A stretch of 64,000 nt of DNA from Leclercia sp. S52 (GTDB taxonomy: Bacteria; Pseudomonadota; Gammaproteobacteria; Enterobacterales; Enterobacteriaceae), in assembly GCF_039727615.1 (NCBI RefSeq), contig NZ_CP152474.1, positions 2,046,001-2,110,000 on the forward strand, given 5' to 3'. Below, piece by piece: positions 11,136 to 20,229 of the stretch. The notes beneath the pieces were generated by a model. It had not been told where the DNA came from. It saw only the letters and a list, made by a program, of their open reading frames with translations, and did no database searches. Each line of letters begins with the position of its first letter. Position 1 is the stretch's first letter. The position numbers and the translations under genes are program-made.

Positions 11136-11251
11136 TGTTCTATTACTCCGTTTGGGCGCAGGTATGGGTAGCCGCTGAGTGTAGGGAGTGCAAACCCGCT
11201 TGTGAAACGCTAATATTTGGCGGTTGCATTCAAAAATTTTGCAGGCAGAAA

Positions 11252-12184
11252 ATGTGGTCAGAATATTCTCTTGAAGTGGTGGATGCCGTCGCGCGTAACG
11301 GTAGCTTCAGCGCGGCAGCGCAGGAGCTGCATCGAGTTCCGTCCGCCATCAGCTATACCGTGCGTCAGCTGGAGGAGTGGCTGGCGGTGCCGCTGTTTGA
11401 GCGGCGTCACCGTGACGTGGAACTGACTCCAGCAGGGGTGTGGTTTCTCAAAGAAGGGCGGTCTGTTATCAAAAAAATGCAGATCACCCGCGAGCAATGC
11501 CAGCAGATTGCCAACGGCTGGCGCAGCCATATCTCCATTGCGGTGGATAATATCGTGCGCCCCGAGCGCACCCGGCAGATGATTGTCGATTTTTACCGCC
11601 ACTTTTCGGACGTCGAGCTGCGGGTCTCGCAGGAGGTCTTTAACGGCGTCTGGGACGCGCTGGCGGACGGCAGGGTGGAGATGGCGATTGGCGCCACCCA
11701 GGCCATCCCGGTCGGGGGACGCTATGCGTTTCGCGATATGGGGACGCTGAGCTGGATCTGCGTGGTCGCCAGCCATCATCCGCTGGCCGCCATGGAAGGG
11801 CCGCTCAGCGATGATACCCTGCGCAACTGGCCCTCGCTGGTGCGCGAAGACACCTCCCGCTCGCTGCCGAAACGCATCACCTGGCTGCTGGATAACCAGC
11901 GGCGGATCGTCACCCCGGACTGGGAGTCGTCTGCCACCTGCCTCTCGGCCGGACTGTGCGTAGGGATGGTGCCGGTGCATTTTGCCCGTCCGTGGATCGA
12001 CAGCGGCAAATGGGTGGCGCTGTCGCTGGAAAATCCCTTCCCGGATGCGGCGTGCTGCCTGACCTGGCAACAAAATGATATGTCACCGGCCCTGGCCTGG
12101 CTGCTGGATTATCTGGGAGACAGTGAAACGATGAACAGGGAGTGGCTGCGGGAGCCAGAGATGCTGGCTCCCGGAGAGGATTAA
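11252..12184 (+). CDS. punR: LysR-family regulator PunR (YdhB)
   Basis: A 310-aa LysR regulator, same length as E. coli YdhB. The N-terminal winged helix reads [20 protein letters not shown] with [20 protein letters not shown]. The C-terminal two-lobed effector-binding domain begins near residue 90. The ATG at 11252 follows GCAGGCAGAA; the track upstream to 11129 has no homology. The adjacent divergent gene is its E. coli target punC. The stop codon overlaps the purR stop in a shared TTAA (12181-12184). Confidence 0.93.
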   Translation: MWSEYSLEVVDAVARNGSFSAAAQELHRVPSAISYTVRQLEEWLAVPLFERRHRDVELTPAGVWFLKEGRSVIKKMQITREQCQQIANGWRSHISIAVDNIVRPERTRQMIVDFYRHFSDVELRVSQEVFNGVWDALADGRVEMAIGATQAIPVGGRYAFRDMGTLSWICVVASHHPLAAMEGPLSDDTLRNWPSLVREDTSRSLPKRITWLLDNQRRIVTPDWESSATCLSAGLCVGMVPVHFARPWIDSGKWVALSLENPFPDAACCLTWQQNDMSPALAWLLDYLGDSETMNREWLREPEMLAPGED

Positions 12185-13207
12185 CGGCGGTAGTCGCGGA
12201 ACGGGCCATCCGCGACGGAACGGCGTTCAATCAGGCGCGGATGCACCTCAATGGACTGGGACTCTTCACGCTTGTTGACGATGCGGTCCAGCAGCATGTT
12301 GAAGGCGGTCTCCCCCCAGCGAATCTTTCGGCTGGTGGATGGTGGTCAGCGCCGGGGTAAAGAAACGGGCGTTGCGCACGTTATCATACCCGATCAGCGA
12401 AACGTCCTGCGGGACGCGCAGGCCCATCTCGTCGGCGGCACAGAGTGCACCCATCGCCATAATATCCCCGCCACAGAAGATGGCGGTCGGACGCGGGCTC
12501 TGGGAGAGGATCTGCTGCATGGCGCGATAGCCGGACTCCGGCTCAAAGTCGCCCTGCACGATCCAGTTTTCCGGCACCGTGATCAGTGCTTCTTCCATGG
12601 CTTTCATAAAACCTGCCAGACGCCCGGCACCGGTGTTGCGCTCCAGCGCCCCGGGGATCACGCCGATTTCGCGGTGGCCGCGTTCGATCAGATAACGACC
12701 GGCCATATAGCCGCCTTCAAAGGCATTATCGATTACCGAGTCGGTAAAGTCGGCCTTCGCTTCGCCCCAGTCCATCACTACCATCGGAATATTACGATAC
12801 TCTTCCAGCATCGTCAGCAGGGGTTCCGGGTACTCGGAACACATCACCAGCAGACCGTCGACGCGCTTCTGCGCCATCATCGACAGATAGGCCCGCTGTT
12901 TTTCGAGGCTGTTCCAGGCATTGCCGAGGATCAGGGTGTAGCCCTTCTGGAAGCAGTTCTTCTCTACCGCTTCAATAATTTCCGCAAAATAGGGCGCTTC
13001 GCTGCTGGTCGCCAGCAGGCCGATCGATTTGGTGTGATTCACCTTCAGACTGCGGGCCACGGCGCTGGGAGAGTAGTGCAGCTCTTTAATGGCCGCCCAG
13101 ACGTTGTTGCGGGTCTCTTCCGCGACAAAGCGGGTTTTGTTAATAACATGTGATACGGTTGTAGTGGAAACGTTTGCGCGTTTCGCCACGTCTTTAATTG
13201 TTGCCAT
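12181..13207 (-). CDS. purR: Purine repressor PurR (one frameshift near the C terminus)
   Basis: A LacI-family repressor of purine biosynthesis that binds DNA with hypoxanthine or guanine as corepressor. The helix-turn-helix [23 protein letters not shown] and the effector domain follow E. coli PurR closely. As read, homology stops after [11 protein letters not shown] because of a C6 run (12312-12317). Removing one base restores [12 protein letters not shown] and the family C terminus [14 protein letters not shown], giving 341 aa as in E. coli. The shift removes the last ~45 residues only. Confidence 0.93.
13165..13180. promoter_or_regulatory. Possible second PurR operator inside the purR coding start
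   Basis: GTGGAAACGTTTGCGC has the ACGTTT centre of PurR boxes and lies over codons ~10-15 of purR. E. coli purR is autoregulated from two operators. I infer this is the second one from position and core match only. Confidence 0.5.
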
Positions 13208-13250
13208 CAGATGTCACTCCAGACCATATCCAAGCTCCTGAAAAACCAGT

Positions 13251-13266
13251 AGGTAAACGTTTGCCT
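13251..13266. promoter_or_regulatory. PurR operator upstream of purR
   Basis: Read on the minus strand the site is AGGCAAACGTTTACCT, an excellent match to the 16-bp PurR box, 43 bp upstream of the purR ATG. It indicates autoregulation as in E. coli. Confidence 0.8.
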
Positions 13267-13502
13267 TCACTCGCCCTAATTGCGCAATTTGAATTGCGGT
13301 ACGCCGGGAAAACGACACAGGACGTCAGGAGGGGGTCAATGGCCGGTACGCTAATAAATTTAGCGTGGAATTTTGTCTTATCTTGGCCAAAAGGGGAAGA
13401 GCAAAAACCGATATCAATCTAAATCCTGCAAGATTTTTACCCTCAACTGTGTAAAAATGAGCAAGCTCACTCTTCGTAGGGTGATTAAAAGGAGAAAAAT
13501 TG

Positions 13503-13592
13503 ATGAGTACCGATCTTAAGTTTTCGTTGATTACCACCATTATTGTTCTGAGCCTGATTGTTGCCAGCGGTCTGACTGCGGCACTGCACTGA
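13503..13592 (+). CDS. ynhF: YnhF small membrane protein (29 aa)
   Basis: The 29-residue ORF encodes MSTDLKFSLITTIIVLSLIV followed by ASGLTAALH, one hydrophobic helix. It closely resembles the E. coli small membrane protein YnhF, found at the same place between purR and ydhP. AAGGAGAAAA precedes the ATG. Function is unknown. A hairpin follows immediately. Confidence 0.85.
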   Translation: MSTDLKFSLITTIIVLSLIVASGLTAALH

Positions 13593-13599
13593 TTAATGC

Positions 13600-13618
13600 G
13601 GGAGAGGTCAGCTCTCCC
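13600..13618 (+). terminator. Hairpin after ynhF
   Basis: GGGAGAG-gtcag-CTCTCCC, a perfect 7-bp stem, sits 8 bp after the ynhF stop. The following TCGTTCCTT is a poor U tract, so termination efficiency is uncertain. Confidence 0.5.
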
Positions 13619-13756
13619 TCGTTCCTTGCGCTGATTGTTACGCGCCCTGCAAAAATCTTTTGCGCAATTGTTAACTTCTCATTTTTTGTGATTGATGTCA
13701 TGCTTTCGCCTTCATTGTTCTGTGTCGCCTGACGACACGGTGTCTGGAGTTGAAGT

Positions 13757-14923
13757 ATGAGAATCAATTTTCCGCTGCTGGCCCTGGCCATTGGCGCCTT
13801 TGGTATCGGCACAACCGAATTTTCCCCGATGGGCCTGTTACCGGTTATCGCCCGGGGCGTGGATGTCTCAATTCCCGCTGCAGGCATGCTGATCAGCGCC
13901 TACGCCATCGGCGTGATGGTGGGTGCGCCGCTGATGACCCTGCTGCTGTCCCATCGCGGACGCCGCAATGCGCTGATCTTCCTGATGGCGATCTTTACCG
14001 TCGGTAACGTTCTGTCGGCGCTGTCGCCGGATTACACCACCCTGATGCTGTCGCGTATTCTGACCAGCCTCAACCACGGCGCCTTCTTCGGCCTCGGGTC
14101 GGTAGTGGCCGCCAGCGTGGTGCCGAAGCACAAGCAGGCCAGCGCCGTCGCCACCATGTTTATGGGCCTGACCATCGCCAATATCGGCGGCGTGCCTGCC
14201 GCAACCTGGATGGGCGAAGCGATTGGCTGGCGCATGTCCTTCCTGGCGACCGCACTGCTGGGCGTGGTCTCGATGATCGCGCTGTTCTTCTCCCTGCCGG
14301 CTGGCGGGGCGGGTGAAAAGCCGGAGGTGCGTAAAGAGCTGGCGGTGCTGCTGCGTCCGCAGGTGCTATCTGCCTTGCTGACCACCGTGCTCGGTGCCGG
14401 TGCGATGTTCACCCTCTATACCTACATTGCCCCGGTGCTGCATGACATCAACCAGGCGACGCCGGCCTTTATCACCGCCATGCTGGTGCTGATTGGCGTC
14501 GGTTTCTCCATCGGCAACTATCTGGGCGGCAAGCTGGCGGATAAGTCCGTGAGCGGCACCCTGAAAGGCTTTTTACTGCTGCTGATCGTCATCATGCTGG
14601 CTATTCCGTGGCTGGCGCGTAATGAAGTGGGCGCGGCCGTGGCGATGGTGGTGTGGGGCATGGCGACCTTTGCGGTGGTACCGCCGCTGCAGATGCGCGT
14701 CATGCGCGTGGCCAGCGATGCGCCGGGATTATCGTCGTCGGTGAACATCGGTGCCTTTAACCTGGGCAATGCATTGGGGGCGGCAGCCGGTGGGGCCGTT
14801 ATTTCCAGCGGGATGGGTTACAGCTTTGTGCCGGTGATGGGGGCCATCATCGCGGCGCTGGGGCTTATTCTGGTCTTTGCCTCTGAACGAAAACAACCTG
14901 AGCCGGTTTGCGCCACTGAATAA
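13757..14923 (+). CDS. ydhP: MFS transporter YdhP (DHA1 arabinose/drug-efflux type)
   Basis: A 388-aa, 12-segment MFS exporter of the AraJ/YdhP group, one residue shorter than the E. coli protein. Landmarks are GIGTTEFSPMGLLPVIA at the first helix and SHRGRRNALIFLM in the loop 2-3 region. The ATG at 13757 follows a GGAG-containing site. The substrate is not established. It ends in a terminator shared with sodB. Confidence 0.93.
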   Translation: MRINFPLLALAIGAFGIGTTEFSPMGLLPVIARGVDVSIPAAGMLISAYAIGVMVGAPLMTLLLSHRGRRNALIFLMAIFTVGNVLSALSPDYTTLMLSRILTSLNHGAFFGLGSVVAASVVPKHKQASAVATMFMGLTIANIGGVPAATWMGEAIGWRMSFLATALLGVVSMIALFFSLPAGGAGEKPEVRKELAVLLRPQVLSALLTTVLGAGAMFTLYTYIAPVLHDINQATPAFITAMLVLIGVGFSIGNYLGGKLADKSVSGTLKGFLLLLIVIMLAIPWLARNEVGAAVAMVVWGMATFAVVPPLQMRVMRVASDAPGLSSSVNIGAFNLGNALGAAAGGAVISSGMGYSFVPVMGAIIAALGLILVFASERKQPEPVCATE

Positions 14924-14927
14924 AAAT

Positions 14928-14956
14928 AACGCCGAAGGAGTTCCCTTCGGCGTTTT
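14928..14956. terminator. Terminator between ydhP and sodB
   Basis: AACGCCGAAGG-agttc-CCTTCGGCGTT is a strong stem with a short T tract on the plus strand and A5 on the left. It can serve both convergent genes; the sodB stop is 3 bp away. Confidence 0.85.
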
Positions 14957-14958
14957 CA

Positions 14959-15540
14959 TTATGCCGCGAAGTTCTTCGCCACAAATTCCCAGTTTACCAG
15001 CGCCCAGAAGTGCTCAAGGTAGTTCGGGCGCGCATTACGGTAATCGATGTAATACGCATGTTCCCAGACGTCGACGGTCAGCAGCGGGGTAGCGCGGGTG
15101 GTTAACGGCGTTCCCGCGTTGGAGGTTGAAACGATCGCCAGATTGCCGTCGGCCTCTTTTACCAGCCAGGTCCAGCCTGCGCCAAAGTTCTTCACCGCGG
15201 CATCGGTGAACTTCGCTTTAAATTCCGCAAAGCTACCGAACGCAGCAGTAATGGCTGCCGCCAGTTCACCCGTCGGTTCGCCGCCTGCGTTGGGTGCCAG
15301 ACAGTGCCAGTAGAAGGTGTGGTTCCACACCTGAGCGGCATTGTTAAACACGCCGCCTTCGGACGTGCGCACGATCTCTTCGAGGGATTTCCCTTCGAAT
15401 GCGGTGCCGCCGATCAGGTTGTTCAGGTTGGTCACGTAGGTCTGGTGGTGTTTGCCGTAGTGGTATTCCAGGGTCTCCGCCGAGATGTGCGGGGCCAGGG
15501 CGTCTTTTGCATACGGTAATGCAGGTAATTCAAACGACAT
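14959..15540 (-). CDS. sodB: Superoxide dismutase [Fe]
   Basis: Cytoplasmic iron superoxide dismutase, 193 aa, converting superoxide to peroxide and oxygen. The metal ligands are the family His/Asp residues in [13 protein letters not shown] (His27), NHTFYWHCL (His74 region) and [13 protein letters not shown] (Asp/His near 157-161). AGGWTW-type FGAGWTWLV is present. The sequence matches the Fe form of E. coli. I use the ATG at 15540 with AAGGAGAGAAGC upstream. Confidence 0.97.
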   Translation of the reverse strand: MSFELPALPYAKDALAPHISAETLEYHYGKHHQTYVTNLNNLIGGTAFEGKSLEEIVRTSEGGVFNNAAQVWNHTFYWHCLAPNAGGEPTGELAAAITAAFGSFAEFKAKFTDAAVKNFGAGWTWLVKEADGNLAIVSTSNAGTPLTTRATPLLTVDVWEHAYYIDYRNARPNYLEHFWALVNWEFVAKNFAA

Positions 15541-15544
15541 TGCT
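15534..15544 (-). promoter_or_regulatory. Probable RyhB small-RNA target at the sodB start
   Basis: The mRNA segment AGCAATGTCGT spanning the sodB start codon is complementary over 11 nt to the CGACAUUGCU region of E. coli RyhB, recalled from memory. RyhB represses sodB under iron limitation in E. coli. No ryhB gene is in this window, so the pairing is inferred. Confidence 0.5.
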
Positions 15545-15632
15545 TCTCTCCTTATTATAGTGATCCATTCAATAGCCCTACTGAATGAAGGGATAGAGTA
15601 GCAAATTGAAAGGGTATGCAAAAGAGGAACTT

Positions 15633-15656
15633 ACCCCGCCGGCGATCCGGCGGGGC
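15633..15656 (-). terminator. Hairpin after mepH
   Basis: CCCCGCCGG-cgat-CCGGCGGGG lies 7-30 bp beyond the mepH stop. The minus-strand tail (TAAGTTCCTCTTTTGC) is only weakly U-rich. It likely ends mepH and insulates sodB. Confidence 0.6.
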
Positions 15657-15662
15657 AGGGGA

Positions 15663-16469
15663 TTAGCGGAGGGTGTTGGCCTTCATTACGCGACGTGCGC
15701 CGACGTAATGGCGCTGCCAGTAGTCTTCGCTGAGAGAGGTGATCTGAATATCCTGACCCGAGCGCGGAGACTGAATAAATTTACCGTTGCCTACGTACAC
15801 GCCAACGTGATCGGCGGTACCACGACCCTGAGTGCGGAAGAACACCAGGTCGCCGCTCTCCAGCTCACCGCGATCAACCGGGGAGGCGTCGCGCAGGTGG
15901 TACATTTCGTTAGCGGTGCGCGGAATGCGGAATTTAACCAGATCTTTATAAGCGTAATAAACCAGACCGCTGCAGTCGAAGCCGGTCCGCGGAGAAGTAC
16001 CGCCCCAGCGATAAGGTTTTCCAATCTGGCCCATCAGCTTATTCATGGCCGTTTTCTGCGCTTTCTGCATCCGAACTTTATGCGCTTCAGCAAGCGTTGT
16101 GGTTTTGCTGGTTTTCACGCACTGCGCTTTACGCCCTTTACGGGTGGTGCATTTTTCTGTCACAACGCGGGAGGCGGTTTGCGTGGTTCGACTGGCGCTG
16201 CGGGAGGTGGTTCGGCTTTTTTTGCTGGAATGCGTAGACTGTGTTTTAGCGAGGCTTTTTTTTGGTGTTGCTCTTTTTTACTGGTGCTCTCTTTTTTTTG
16301 TGGTTTTGCTGGTAGTGCTTTTTTTCTTAGGTTCGGTCGCTTTCGCCAGATGCGTTTTATGCGCGGCAGAAGGCCGCGCCTGCTCTGAGGCGTTAGCCAC
16401 CGGCGTGAATGTGAGAGACGTAAACAGCAAAGCACAGAGCGTGATCGAGAATGTATTTATTCGCGCCAC
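15663..16469 (-). CDS. mepH: Murein DD-endopeptidase MepH (YdhO), NlpC/P60 family (three frameshifts in the linker)
   Basis: A periplasmic peptidoglycan hydrolase of the NlpC/P60 family, 267 aa if corrected (271 in E. coli). A GTG start at 16469 gives a signal peptide ending near NASEQA, then a Lys/Ser/Thr-rich linker, then the catalytic domain with FDCSGLVYYAYK (catalytic Cys), GRGTADHVGVYVG (His) and the third polar residue downstream. The linker contains T8, T6 and T8 runs (16256-16263, 16274-16279, 16292-16299), each apparently one base too long. Deleting one from each restores an uninterrupted reading frame with the expected composition. As read, the protein would stop inside the linker. 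Confidence 0.88.
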
Positions 16470-16806
16470 TGGGCAATCCTCTGGTAATAGCGGGTTATAA
16501 ATAAACCTGCGTATGATTTACAAAACCCGTCGATTCTAATCTATAAAAAGGCCCGACGTTAATAAACTTTTTGCATCTAAAACTACGTTTCGTTAGCGAG
16601 TGCAAAAATATCATAAATTCACAGGGGCATTCTGCGCATTAGCTGAACAAAACCGCAGCTAATCTCGCGATAAGTTAGGTTCTGAATGCATCTTTAAGGC
16701 ACGCACGGTAAAATCATATAAGTGACAAAAATGTTATTTTCCGTTGTCGGTCTGAAACGCTACAATGACAGACGATTGCCGTAACAGAAGTTAAAGGAAG
16801 CAAAAC

Positions 16807-17154
16807 ATGAGCACTACTATTGAAAAAATTCAGCAGCAGATTGCTGAAAACCCGATCCTGCTGTACATGAAAGGTTCCCCGAAACTGCCAAGCTGTGGTT
16901 TCTCCGCTCAGGCGGTCCAGGCGCTCTCTGCCTGTGGCGAACGTTTTGCTTACGTTGATATTCTGCAGAACCCGGATATCCGCGCTGAGCTGCCAAAATA
17001 CGCGAACTGGCCGACCTTCCCGCAGCTGTGGGTTGACGGCGAACTGGTTGGCGGCTGCGACATCCTGATTGAGATGTATCAGCGCGGTGAGCTGCAACAG
17101 CTGATCAAAGAGACGGCTGCGAAATACAAATCTGAAGAGCCAGGCGCCGAGTGA
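16807..17154 (+). CDS. grxD: Monothiol glutaredoxin GrxD
   Basis: A 115-aa monothiol glutaredoxin with the CGFS active site (KLPSCGFSAQ, Cys30). It also has WPTFPQLWVDGELVGGCDI, the glutathione and BolA-binding surface. It carries and transfers 2Fe-2S clusters. AAGGAAGC precedes the ATG. Upstream, the 16470-16806 gap separates it from mepH with no gene seen. Confidence 0.97.
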   Translation: MSTTIEKIQQQIAENPILLYMKGSPKLPSCGFSAQAVQALSACGERFAYVDILQNPDIRAELPKYANWPTFPQLWVDGELVGGCDILIEMYQRGELQQLIKETAAKYKSEEPGAE

Positions 17155-17173
17155 TCCACCGGGCCCGGTAAAT

Positions 17174-17204
17174 AAAAAAAGCGACCTTCTGGTCGCTTTT
17201 TTTT
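17174..17204. terminator. Bidirectional terminator between grxD and rnt
   Basis: GCGACC-ttct-GGTCGC with A7 on the left and T8 on the right. It lies exactly where E. coli K-12 carries lhr, which is absent here. Confidence 0.9.
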
Positions 17205-17853
17205 ATGCGTTGTCGTCGGCTTCCTGCAGCGGCCAGCCACCAAGGCGTTTCCAGCGGTTCACAATTTCACAAAACAGTTCCGTGGTGCGCTCGGTATCGT
17301 ACAGGGCAGAGTGCGCCTGGGTACCGTCAAATTCAATGCCGGCGGTGATGCAGGCTTTCGACAGCACGGTTTGCCCCAGCGCCAGCCCGCTTAATGCGGC
17401 GGTATCGAAGGTGACAAACGGGTGGAACGGATTACGCTTCAGTGATGCACGCTCGGCGGCGGCCATCATAAAGCTGTGATCGAAGGTCGCGTTATGCGCC
17501 ACCATAATCGCGCGATTACAGTTCTGGTCTTTCATGCCCTTGCGCACCATTTTAAAAATGGCATGCAGCGCCTCATATTCACTGACCGCCCCGCGCAGTG
17601 GGTTATGCGGATCAATGCCGTTAAACGCCAGCGCCTCCGGCTGCAGGTTCGCCCCTTCAAAGGGTTCGACATGGAAATGCAGCGTGGAGTCCGGCAGCAA
17701 ATCGCCCTGTTCATCCATTTTCAACGTGATGGCGGCAATTTCCAGCAGCGCATCGGTTTTGGCGTTAAATCCAGCGGTTTCGACATCAATGACTACAGGA
17801 TAAAAACCACGAAAACGGTCGCACAGACCGGTAAGTTGAGCGTTATCGGACAT
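17203..17853 (-). CDS. rnt: Ribonuclease T
   Basis: A 216-aa DEDDh 3'-5' exonuclease that trims tRNA and other stable RNA 3' ends. Catalytic acids are in [11 protein letters not shown] (Asp/Glu ~23-25), the [10 protein letters not shown] segment (Asp ~125) and [11 protein letters not shown] (His/Asp ~181-186). It matches E. coli RNase T (215 aa). The start ATG at 17853 is 96 bp downstream of the gloA stop. Confidence 0.97.
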   Translation of the reverse strand: MSDNAQLTGLCDRFRGFYPVVIDVETAGFNAKTDALLEIAAITLKMDEQGDLLPDSTLHFHVEPFEGANLQPEALAFNGIDPHNPLRGAVSEYEALHAIFKMVRKGMKDQNCNRAIMVAHNATFDHSFMMAAAERASLKRNPFHPFVTFDTAALSGLALGQTVLSKACITAGIEFDGTQAHSALYDTERTTELFCEIVNRWKRLGGWPLQEADDNA

Positions 17854-17949
17854 CTGGATCTCTTACAAGGGGAAAAAAGCAGTGGGCATTATGGCAAATT
17901 TTGCAATGAGATGCAGTAAAACAACGGGCGCCTGGCGCGCCCGCAGGGA

Positions 17950-18357
17950 TCAGTTGCCCAGACCGCGACCGGCGTCTTTGGCTTCGATCAGTTCGATTTT
18001 GTAACCGTCTGGATCTTCGACAAAAGCGATCACCGTGGTGCCGCCTTTAACCGGACCCGCTTCACGGGTCACGTTGCCGCCGTTGCTGCGGATACGCTCG
18101 CAGGCTTCTGCCGCGTTATCCACTTCCAGCGCGATGTGGCCGTAGGCGGTGCCCAGCTCGTAGCTATCAACATCCCAGTTATAGGTCAGTTCGATAACGG
18201 CTTCATCGCTCTCCGGACCGTAACCCACAAACGCCAGAGAGTATTTGTACTCCGGGTTTTCGCTGGTGCGCAGCAGGGTCATGCCCAGCACGTTGGTATA
18301 GAACTCAATGGAACGTTGCAGATCGCCGACGCGCAGCATGGTGTGAAGTAGGCGCAT
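17950..18357 (-). CDS. gloA: Lactoylglutathione lyase (glyoxalase I)
   Basis: A 135-aa Ni/Zn metalloenzyme that isomerises the hemithioacetal of methylglyoxal and glutathione. Landmarks are [20 protein letters not shown] (metal His5), YGHIALEV (His74 region) and [10 protein letters not shown] (Glu122). It follows nemA in the same direction. In E. coli nemRA-gloA respond together to electrophiles; the same arrangement holds here. Confidence 0.97.
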   Translation of the reverse strand: MRLLHTMLRVGDLQRSIEFYTNVLGMTLLRTSENPEYKYSLAFVGYGPESDEAVIELTYNWDVDSYELGTAYGHIALEVDNAAEACERIRSNGGNVTREAGPVKGGTTVIAFVEDPDGYKIELIEAKDAGRGLGN

Positions 18358-18440
18358 ATTATCCTCTTAGCTTTTTATCATCTTGAACAGAAACGATGTT
18401 TTAGTATAGCGGCGAATCGTCGCCGCTATCAATGAAGGGA

Positions 18441-19538
18441 TTATAAAGAAGGGTAATCGGTATAACCTTCCGCGCCGCCGCCGTAGAAGCTCTCCGGGCG
18501 CTGTGGGTTCAGCTCGGCTTTGCGCTCCAGGCGCGCCACCAGATCCGGGTTGGCGATGTAGGCGCGGCCAAAGGCCACGGCATCAATCAGCCCTTTGTTA
18601 ATCAAATCTTCCGCTTTCTCTGGCGTATAGGCACCGGCTCCGATGATCACGCCCGGGAAGCGGTCGCGCACTTTCTGGCGGAACGCGTCGGTGTACGGCT
18701 CGCCGCCGGCCCAGTCTGGCTCGGACATGTGCAGATAGGCGATGCCGCGTTTTGCCAGCTCTTCAATCAGGTACAGCGCGTCGGCTTCTTCGTTCGGGCC
18801 GTTATCGACGTTCTGGAAGGAACCGATTGGCGAAACGCGGATCCCGATGCGATCGGCGCTCCACTCTTTCGAGACGGCATCAATCACTTCCAGCACCAGA
18901 CGGGCGCGGTTCTCAACGCTGCCGCCGTACTGGTCGGTACGCTGGTTAGAAGACGGCGACAGGAACTGGTGCAGCAGATAGCCGTGAGCACCGTGCAGCT
19001 CGACCAGGTCGAAACCGGCTTCACGGGCGTTAGCAACCGCCTGGCGGAAATCGTCAACGATACCCGGGATCTCGTCCAGCTCCAGCGCGCGTGGGGTGGT
19101 GGTGTCGACGCGGATCGCATGGCCGTTTTCATCACGCAGGGAAGTGCGGGTGCCCGCATTCAGCGCAGAGGCCGAAACCGGCGCTTCGCCGCCCGGCTGA
19201 ATGCTGCTGTGAGAGATACGGCCTGTGTGCCACAGCTGGACCGCGATACGGCCCTCTTCGGCATGCACGCCGTCAGTGATCTTCTTCCACGCTGCGATCT
19301 GCTCAGGGCTGTGCAGACCAGGTGCGCCCGCATAGCCTTTGGCCTGGGCGGAGATCTGGGTCGCTTCAGAGATGATCAGACCCGAGCTGACGCGCTGACG
19401 GTAGTATTCGCCCATCAGCGGCGTCGGGATATCGCCCGGCTCAATGCTGCGCAGACGGGTAAGGGGTGCCATAAAGACGCGGTTTGGTGCAACGATCGCG
19501 CCCACTTTAAGCGGGGTGAATAATTTTTCGGCTGACAT
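18441..19538 (-). CDS. nemA: N-ethylmaleimide reductase, Old Yellow Enzyme family
   Basis: A 365-aa FMN-dependent flavoprotein reducing activated alkenes and nitro compounds. Typical motifs are [60 protein letters not shown] (substrate-binding His pair) and the C-terminal [12 protein letters not shown]. It is same-strand with nemR, 53 bp downstream of the nemR stop. Confidence 0.97.
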   Translation of the reverse strand: MSAEKLFTPLKVGAIVAPNRVFMAPLTRLRSIEPGDIPTPLMGEYYRQRVSSGLIISEATQISAQAKGYAGAPGLHSPEQIAAWKKITDGVHAEEGRIAVQLWHTGRISHSSIQPGGEAPVSASALNAGTRTSLRDENGHAIRVDTTTPRALELDEIPGIVDDFRQAVANAREAGFDLVELHGAHGYLLHQFLSPSSNQRTDQYGGSVENRARLVLEVIDAVSKEWSADRIGIRVSPIGSFQNVDNGPNEEADALYLIEELAKRGIAYLHMSEPDWAGGEPYTDAFRQKVRDRFPGVIIGAGAYTPEKAEDLINKGLIDAVAFGRAYIANPDLVARLERKAELNPQRPESFYGGGAEGYTDYPSL

Positions 19539-19551
19539 AGTGGCTCCTGAG

Positions 19552-19566
19552 TAGACCGGTCGTCTA
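19552..19566. promoter_or_regulatory. NemR-like inverted repeat between nemR and nemA
   Basis: TAGAC-cggtc-GTCTA is an imperfect copy of the palindrome in front of nemR, 14 bp before the nemA start. It could let NemR act on nemA separately, or be a fortuitous remnant. Confidence 0.45.
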
Positions 19567-19591
19567 GTAATTCGTGAAATAAAAACGCCTG

Positions 19592-20191
19592 TTAAACGGC
19601 AGGCGTCGCAATGATATTTTTAACATGGTCCAGCGCGCTCTCCAGCGGCAGCGCGCTGCGGGACATTTTGGCCTGCAGGTTGGCGCCCAGCCACAGGGAG
19701 TAGAGCACCTGCGCCTGGGTGAGCGGTTCGCCGACGAAGGTCAGTGATTTTTCATCCCGCCCTTTCGCCAGCGCCTGCGCCAGCAGGGTGATCACACCCG
19801 TTGCCCCTTTATCCATCGCGGTGCGCATATCTTCGGAGAGATCGCACACCTCGGCAGACAGTTTCACCGTCAGACAGCCGCTGATAATGCCCTGGGCACA
19901 AAACTGGGCCAGCGTCTCCTGATAATAAGCCAGAACACGATCGCGACAGTTGCCGTTACCGCTGGCGAAGTGCGCGGCCAGACGCTGATGGTAGCCCGCA
20001 TAGTGGCGCTCCAGCAGGGCCACGCCAAACGCCTCTTTGGAGCGGAAGTAGTGATAGAACGACCCCTTCGGCACATCGGCGGTTTTCAGCAGTTCGCTCA
20101 GCCCCATCCCGGTAAACCCGCGGTGCATGCACAGCCGCTCGCCGGTCGCCAGGAGGTGTTCGCGTGTATCGTGTTCAGTATGCTTATTCAT
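19592..20191 (-). CDS. nemR: TetR-family electrophile/HOCl sensor repressor NemR
   Basis: A 199-aa TetR repressor; the N-terminal DNA-binding domain contains [25 protein letters not shown]. The E. coli redox-sensing Cys106 corresponds to the Cys in [12 protein letters not shown], and the matching Lys lies nearby. I use ATG 20191 (MNKHTEH), which gives the E. coli length. It represses nemA-gloA and itself until modified by hypochlorite or quinones. Confidence 0.95.
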   Translation of the reverse strand: MNKHTEHDTREHLLATGERLCMHRGFTGMGLSELLKTADVPKGSFYHYFRSKEAFGVALLERHYAGYHQRLAAHFASGNGNCRDRVLAYYQETLAQFCAQGIISGCLTVKLSAEVCDLSEDMRTAMDKGATGVITLLAQALAKGRDEKSLTFVGEPLTQAQVLYSLWLGANLQAKMSRSALPLESALDHVKNIIATPAV

Positions 20192-20204
20192 GTCGTCAAT
20201 GTAG

Positions 20205-20220
20205 TAGACCAATCGGTCTA
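20205..20220. promoter_or_regulatory. NemR operator
   Basis: TAGACC-aatc-GGTCTA, a perfect 6-bp inverted repeat, lies 13 bp upstream of the nemR start. It fits the known NemR box. It sits within the short gap after the upstream eptA-like gene, so read-through from that gene would cross it. Confidence 0.75.
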
Positions 20221-20229
20221 ATGCAAGCC

